The notes beneath the pieces were generated by a model, which saw only the letters and a program-made list of their open reading frames with translations, was not told the origin of the DNA and ran no database searches. Below, one piece after another: positions 58,638 to 64,000 of a stretch of 64,000 bases of DNA. How positions within the stretch are numbered: position 1 is the stretch's first letter; every line of letters starts with the position of its first letter. Location: the NCBI RefSeq assembly GCF_001949145.1, contig NW_019091678.1, forward strand, positions 74,782-138,781, in the 5' to 3' direction. The position numbers and the translations under genes are program-made. Source of the stretch: Acanthaster planci. Lineage: Eukaryota; Echinodermata; Asteroidea; Valvatida; Acanthasteridae.

Positions 58638-61600
58638 GATTACCCGTCTCGTGTCAGTTTACCGTGTCTGTACGTATAGGTTTTGCCAGCATTTGTTATC
58701 GCTATATCAATAATCCAGTGGTTTTTTACTTCTGAACTTCCGGGTTAATTTGATTTCGTACCAGTCAGCCTCGTCCCCGCGACTACAACTAACTCCACGG
58801 TTCTGTCAATGTACATTACGACTCTGCACACTGCAACTGATTTTGACAAGCAGTTGACAAAAGAACTCCTGAGTACTTATAATTTCATGCTTGAGTGGGT
58901 ATAATGATAGCCATAAACTAATTTTAACTGAGCGTCTTGCGGCATTCATGCATGTACAGTCAGCTTTATTTTCTCCCCTTAGAGAGAAACGTTCACAATT
59001 CAAAGCTGCAAGCGCAGTACTTTCTTGGTGAAAACCAGTATAATACCGGGACGAACCCCTAGTCGAGTCAGTATAATTTTAGATGTTGATTTGTGATACC
59101 TTTTGTTACGCTGTAGTGCAAATCCTAAAGTGAAGGCCAACACAAGGACAGACGACGTCCATTCAGCATTGTTTGGTTTTATTTCGTCCCACGTTACAGC
59201 ACACACTGAGTAAGCAGTACTACGTAAACTAACCCTGCCTCAAGTAAAGTTGACCCATGTAACTTTGTCCCAGCCGCACGTTCCTCTCATTTATGTGTGT
59301 GAATAATTGCCTGAAGAGCCTGAGAAGGTTGAGGGATATCATTTGAAAAATGGCTGCTGGCAGACTTGGGAACATTCACTTCAGGGGAGTGAGGCTTTTT
59401 TGGGTGGATAATTAAAACTCGAATTAGTAATAACCTACTAAAATTTGAAAATAATTGAAATGTGAAGGACCGACAAGGGTAATTAAAACTCAAAGTGGTT
59501 ACTAAAATATGGAAATAATTAGGGGCTCGACAAGACTTTTTTGGGGGAGAGGCCTCAGGGACTTTGGTTGCCCCCAACGGGCTTTTAACTTTGTTGATTT
59601 TACACTATTTTCAATGAGGCTTGAATTAGTGCAGTGCAACGTACATGTACACATGAAAGAGAGGTCACATCACGGGTCAAATTCCTTGCTGAGGTGACTG
59701 TTGAGGGCGCAGTTTCCGTAAATCGGCTTCGATCGTTTGCGGCTCGGTGTCGGCACGAGGCCCGTGACCCATCTTACGGATCCTTCGACCTTTTGTTGAA
59801 ATGTTTGGCTTTGTGTCTTTGGACTAGTGTCATGCTTTAAATAACAATGATGAAACTTTTTCCAAGTTGTAGTAATGGCAGTTCCTTGACTGTCAAAACG
59901 TGAGGTTAGCACAGGATGTAATGGCTTTATTTCCCCTTTCCCAAAATAAACCTTTTTTTATTTTCAGTGCTTGCACTTCCTTAACAGCTTTTTTTCATTC
60001 ATGGATTAAACGGAGAGAAATTGTCCAAGAATTCTGGGTATGTTCGTGATATAACATATTTTCAGCTATACATTGGATTGTTCACAAACAGTACTATTAG
60101 TCAAGCATATGCGGAATGAAGGGCCTTAATACATGGCTCCATATAGGGCTGATCCAGGAAACCAAACCTTCCATTGATGTTTACGCTTATGGTCACAGTT
60201 TCACACTCCCTTCCCTCGGTAAAATTACGGGTGATTTAAAACCAGATCCGTGATGTGTCTCTTCCTCTTAGTTCTATAACACAAGTAGTAAGATTTTTTA
60301 TAGTAAGCTGAATGCTGTGATACTGAAACTCCAAACTCAGACAATACATATTGGTGTATTATTGGCGCGGCTTCCTATTTTCAGCAACAATTATGTTGAG
60401 TGTTTGCCGTCCAGTCTCTTTGAAATCTTTGAAGGTGTTGGTATCGGGTAGGTGTTATCTATTTATGATAGCAAACCTTGATATATACATGTACCATTAA
60501 TCCATTAGTACTTTTTCCACCTGATTATGTTTAGCGATGATTTTTGTTTAAAGTGGACCTTGGAGTGCTTTGTTTAGTACCAAATCCATCGTACACTCTA
60601 AAAAGTGTGTTTAGCTTTTAAACACAATTTTGCCATCACTTTGCCAACATGTTTGGATGCTAAACATTTCGTGTTCAAGTCCTAAACATTAATGTTCAGT
60701 GACTAAATATAGTCCATTAAAAATCTAAACGTGCTTAGCATTTAAATATGTTTACATGTCAAGCTGATAAAAAATGTTTTAAAAAGCTGTCTTACTGGCT
60801 TAACAAAGTTTCTGCAGTGTACGGTAAGCGATGTTTCCCTGAAAGTGTGAAAAAAACTGCGTGTCAAGTCCAAAGCAGATTTGTTAAACGTGGCAAAGTA
60901 CTGAAGGAGTACATTTGTAGCAAAAACCACTAAATTTGGGTCGCTTGAATTGTTTTATAAAGAGACTACAAAGATAAAAACAATTTTGAAAATTTTGGTG
61001 ATTCGCTGAAAATAATAATCATTTAACCTAAAGCAATCATTAAAATTTTCTCGTACATACATTTTGACATATGCTAAAAACAAAATTATTACAAGTCAAT
61101 TACATAAAAGGGTCATCCAATAAAATGTATGAAGACAGTATAGGCTACATTAATTTTGGATATGTATGCAATATTCACCTGTCCATTTCATATAACTATA
61201 ATGACTAATAGCAATATTACTGTGTTGTCTGTGTATATTCCGCGCAAAACTATGTGCCAAAGGAAGCCCCATTAATACAATATTCGTTAAGTAAGTTTAC
61301 AGAATAAATGGCTCTTAACCACAAAGCATAACTCAAGACGTATATAATTACTATACATTTTAGAAACATTTGATACCGAAGAAGTTGTTATGTATACGAA
61401 ATGTCCATATTTATAAAATTACCGGAAAGAGTTACCCTAAAACTCCTCAGTGTTCAACTCCTGAAACTATGCACTGCGGCGATATCCGAAAAATGGGGGC
61501 AGATTCCGCCCCTGCTCTTTTAGGTTGACGCATACTGTTTTTCTCTTGAAAAGAAAAATATTATGGACATTAAAAATGACACCTTGTTTCATTTCAATTA

Positions 61601-61835
61601 TTTCTTATGGGAAAATCTTTCACATAAGACCTGTTGAAATAAGACGCCATCGACACATGACAACTGTTATCATGTACAATGAATTATACAACTGTACGAT
61701 TGTTATGGCATCAAAAGCATCATCACGTTTTCATTGATACATACACTGATTTTCTAGAACCATCTTGTTCAAACTTGCCAAAAATTCTCTCCATAAAACT
61801 GTTTTTATGATCAAATTGGGCCCGAGGTCCCACTT
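58638..61835. other. Spacer between array genes D and E
   Basis: About 3.2 kb holding the gene D promoter and the gene E 3' flank. Short open frames are present (for example 59509-59840) but lack family motifs. No orphan exon or known repeat was recognised. Confidence 0.45.
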
Positions 61836-63310
61836 TTAGTTCTCCAAATGATGGTAATCAGGAAAGCCTTCATCAGACTGGTCGCCGTCTGCGGACTGTT
61901 TGCCTTCAACTCGGTGAAGGTGGTCGTATGGGGACGAGGCCTCTTCATTGTCGCCGCCTGCTTTGGAAGATATTGTCACAGCCTGGTACCCGGAATTCTC
62001 GTCCCCGGACTGGAGCTTGGGCCTATTCTGCAACGGGAAATGTGCCTGGTCATCTAAACCATCAGACTTCTCGCTCTCAGAGGGGCGGTTAGGTGGTTTC
62101 TGCAGTGGGAAATAACTGTGATTGTCTTCCCCTGGGGACGAATGGGCTTCGTCATTGCCGATGTCTTCCGCAATCTTTTCCCCATCATCGTCAGATCTTT
62201 CCAAAACAGAATAATTATGGTTGTTAGGAGACTCCGTATTGGACGGTTTCCCAGCCCTTGGTCCGCCTTCCACATAGCGCAAGCTCTCTCCTTCACCTTC
62301 GTTATTTAGTCTGGAGTAGTAATGATATTCGTCGTCGTCTTCCTCGATTGGATTGGCTGCCCCAGTGCCGGGCTCGGTTTGCCCCCCTGGTGTCTTCCCG
62401 TACGTATATGAATATTCCTGACTGCCCAGGGCCGGTGGATCTGGCAGGGGTGGTCTGTGAGAAACTGAACACCGACAAAGCTCGAAATGATCACGTTGCT
62501 CACTCTGTATTTGAGAAGGTAATTTTGCGAATGATTTGCTTGTCAACAGCACTGAGGTAAAACCCTTTATCGCGCTCGTTCCCCGAAGGGACTGTCTTAT
62601 CCAGATGTGCTTGTAATGGCCATTGGGAAGGATGTGTAAAAAGTGGTAAAGCATCGGTGGGAAGCCTGCTTTTACTTAATGAAAATGCATTGAGAAGACA
62701 GTTTCACTAATGTGCTCACGTGGAAATAGTATCACAGCTGTAGGCCTAATCAACTTGCGCGGGTGGTCACGCAAAATGTGGTTGGGTGTGTGTGCTTGAA
62801 CTCTTGAATTTTGTGGGCTTACGTATTCATGAATGTTCTTGAATACTTTCTGTTCTGTAGAGCACCACGATTATACGATGTTCTTTGTGTCTTCTTTGGA
62901 AGTCCTGCAGCCCTCGCTTTAAACTCTCCAAATATTCTCTAATTTATTCAAGATTCAAAATAGTCTAAAGATCATGCACGATTGTATGATTTTCTAAAGG
63001 TTCCTAGAACATTGTATAACCTCAGTTCGGTTTCAGAGCTTTGTAAATAAGACGTTTTTGTTTGGGTATACTTCAAGTGATTTTTCGGAGATGTCATGAC
63101 ATAGTCTTCAAAATTTATCAGTGATAGATGACATAAATTTAGAGGTCCAACGAACCCTTGGACAAGGCGGGAACGCGGGAGGTATGAGCAAACCTCACAT
63201 GCTATACTTCGCACTCCTTAGCACGTTACGACGTAATCTGTTTCGACGTTTGCCCTAACAAAAACTCACCCTTTGTATCCATTTCAGTATCAGACTCGTT
63301 AGCTGGGTTC
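61836..63310 (-). CDS. Array gene E: linker and tail exons only, 5' end lost in the gap
   Basis: Two exons are visible: 63270-63310 (linker, NPANESDTEMDTK, donor GTGAGT, phase 2 to 1) and 61836-62464 (tail, stop 61836-61838). They join in frame as ...DTKG/V-SHRPPLPDPPALGSQ. The tail shows EYSYTYGKTPGG, YHYYSRLNNEG, HNYSVLERS, HSYFPLQKP, a related HFPLQNRP unit lacking Tyr, SGYQAVTI, YDHLHR and a final YHHLEN. It is closest to gene C in motif order. The TM, cysteine and signal-peptide exons should lie to the right, in or beyond the N run starting at 63418. Confidence 0.78.
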
Positions 63311-63353
63311 CTACAACATGAAATACACATTGTTAAGCACAACTGTATACCTC

Positions 63354-63417
63354 AGATTCATATTATTCTGCATTTAGTCCTTATTAGATTCATATTCCTC
63401 TGCGTTTAGTCCCTATT
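63354..63417. repeat. 32-bp minisatellite running into the assembly gap
   Basis: Two adjacent copies of AGATTCATATT(A/C)(T/C)TCTGC(A/G)TTTAGTCC(T/C)TATT, at 63354-63385 and 63386-63417, the second ending exactly at the first N. More copies probably continue inside the gap. Confidence 0.85.
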
Positions 63418-64000
63418 NNNNNNNNNNNNNNNNNNNNNNNNNNNNNNNNNNNNNNNNNNNNNNNNNNNNNNNNNNNNNNNNNNNNNNNNNNNNNNNNNNN
63501 NNNNNNNNNNNNNNNNNNNNNNNNNNNNNNNNNNNNNNNNNNNNNNNNNNNNNNNNNNNNNNNNNNNNNNNNNNNNNNNNNNNNNNNNNNNNNNNNNNNN
63601 NNNNNNNNNNNNNNNNNNNNNNNNNNNNNNNNNNNNNNNNNNNNNNNNNNNNNNNNNNNNNNNNNNNNNNNNNNNNNNNNNNNNNNNNNNNNNNNNNNNN
63701 NNNNNNNNNNNNNNNNNNNNNNNNNNNNNNNNNNNNNNNNNNNNNNNNNNNNNNNNNNNNNNNNNNNNNNNNNNNNNNNNNNNNNNNNNNNNNNNNNNNN
63801 NNNNNNNNNNNNNNNNNNNNNNNNNNNNNNNNNNNNNNNNNNNNNNNNNNNNNNNNNNNNNNNNNNNNNNNNNNNNNNNNNNNNNNNNNNNNNNNNNNNN
63901 NNNNNNNNNNNNNNNNNNNNNNNNNNNNNNNNNNNNNNNNNNNNNNNNNNNNNNNNNNNNNNNNNNNNNNNNNNNNNNNNNNNNNNNNNNNNNNNNNNNN
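63418..64000. other. Assembly gap (N to window end)
   Basis: 583 unknown bases at the right edge, starting at a minisatellite unit border inside gene E. Confidence 0.99.

Noticed and set aside
1-64000. CRISPR arrays, operons, bacterial promoters or tRNA/rRNA genes
   Set aside because: The window is eukaryotic with spliced genes; no regularly spaced repeats of CRISPR type and no cloverleaf or rRNA sequence was recognised by eye.

Overview
The window is nuclear DNA of an animal, not a microbe: genes are split into short phase-consistent exons with GT/AG borders, introns are long and AT-rich, and many degenerate transposons and short interspersed repeats lie between them. The gene content (a centriolar CENPJ/CPAP homologue, a class A GPCR, a tandem family of small EGF-like/transmembrane proteins) and the base composition (frequent TACATGTA and TAGGCCTA words) suggest an invertebrate deuterostome, most likely an echinoderm. 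This is inference; no gene here fixes the species. Two runs of N (17742-18020 and 63418-64000) are assembly gaps.

Layout. (1) 1192-13828, plus strand: the last eight recognisable coding exons of CENPJ (CPAP/SAS-4), ending with the complete C-terminal G-box (TCP10_C) domain. Its last intron carries a dead Tc1/mariner element (9848-11454). (2) 13829-22495: about 8.7 kb with no convincing gene, holding a CG-rich inverted-repeat element around the first gap and copies of two interspersed repeat families. (3) 22496-30432, minus strand: a three-exon class A (rhodopsin-like) GPCR of 637 residues, with a degenerate Penelope-like retroelement in its 5.8-kb first intron. (4) 33449 to the right edge, minus strand: a head-to-tail array of five related genes, here called A to E. 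A to D each encode a signal peptide, one membrane span and a long cytoplasmic tail full of short tyrosine motifs; A to C also have extracellular cysteine modules. E runs into the second gap. The exon phases are the same throughout: signal-peptide exon (ends phase 2), 4-Cys exon (2 to 1), EGF-like exon (1 to 2), TM exon (2 to 2), short linker exon (2 to 1), long tail exon.

The array is the most interesting part. Neighbours share architecture and tail boxes (HYYSRL, HQYFVLE, SYVTLEPP-like, SGYE.V, YDHL.R.G) while the extracellular parts differ strongly. That is the pattern of a fast-evolving cell-surface receptor family with a conserved phosphotyrosine signalling tail. Gene A shows an exon triplication, with a later MITE insertion in one copy. 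Gene D appears to have lost both cysteine exons. Genes A and B each carry an apparent single-position reading-frame break. An orphan cysteine exon lies between A and B. I do not recognise this family, and no function is assigned beyond what the architecture implies.

All exon boundaries were read by eye from splice consensus, phase agreement and comparison between paralogues; none is backed by transcript data.
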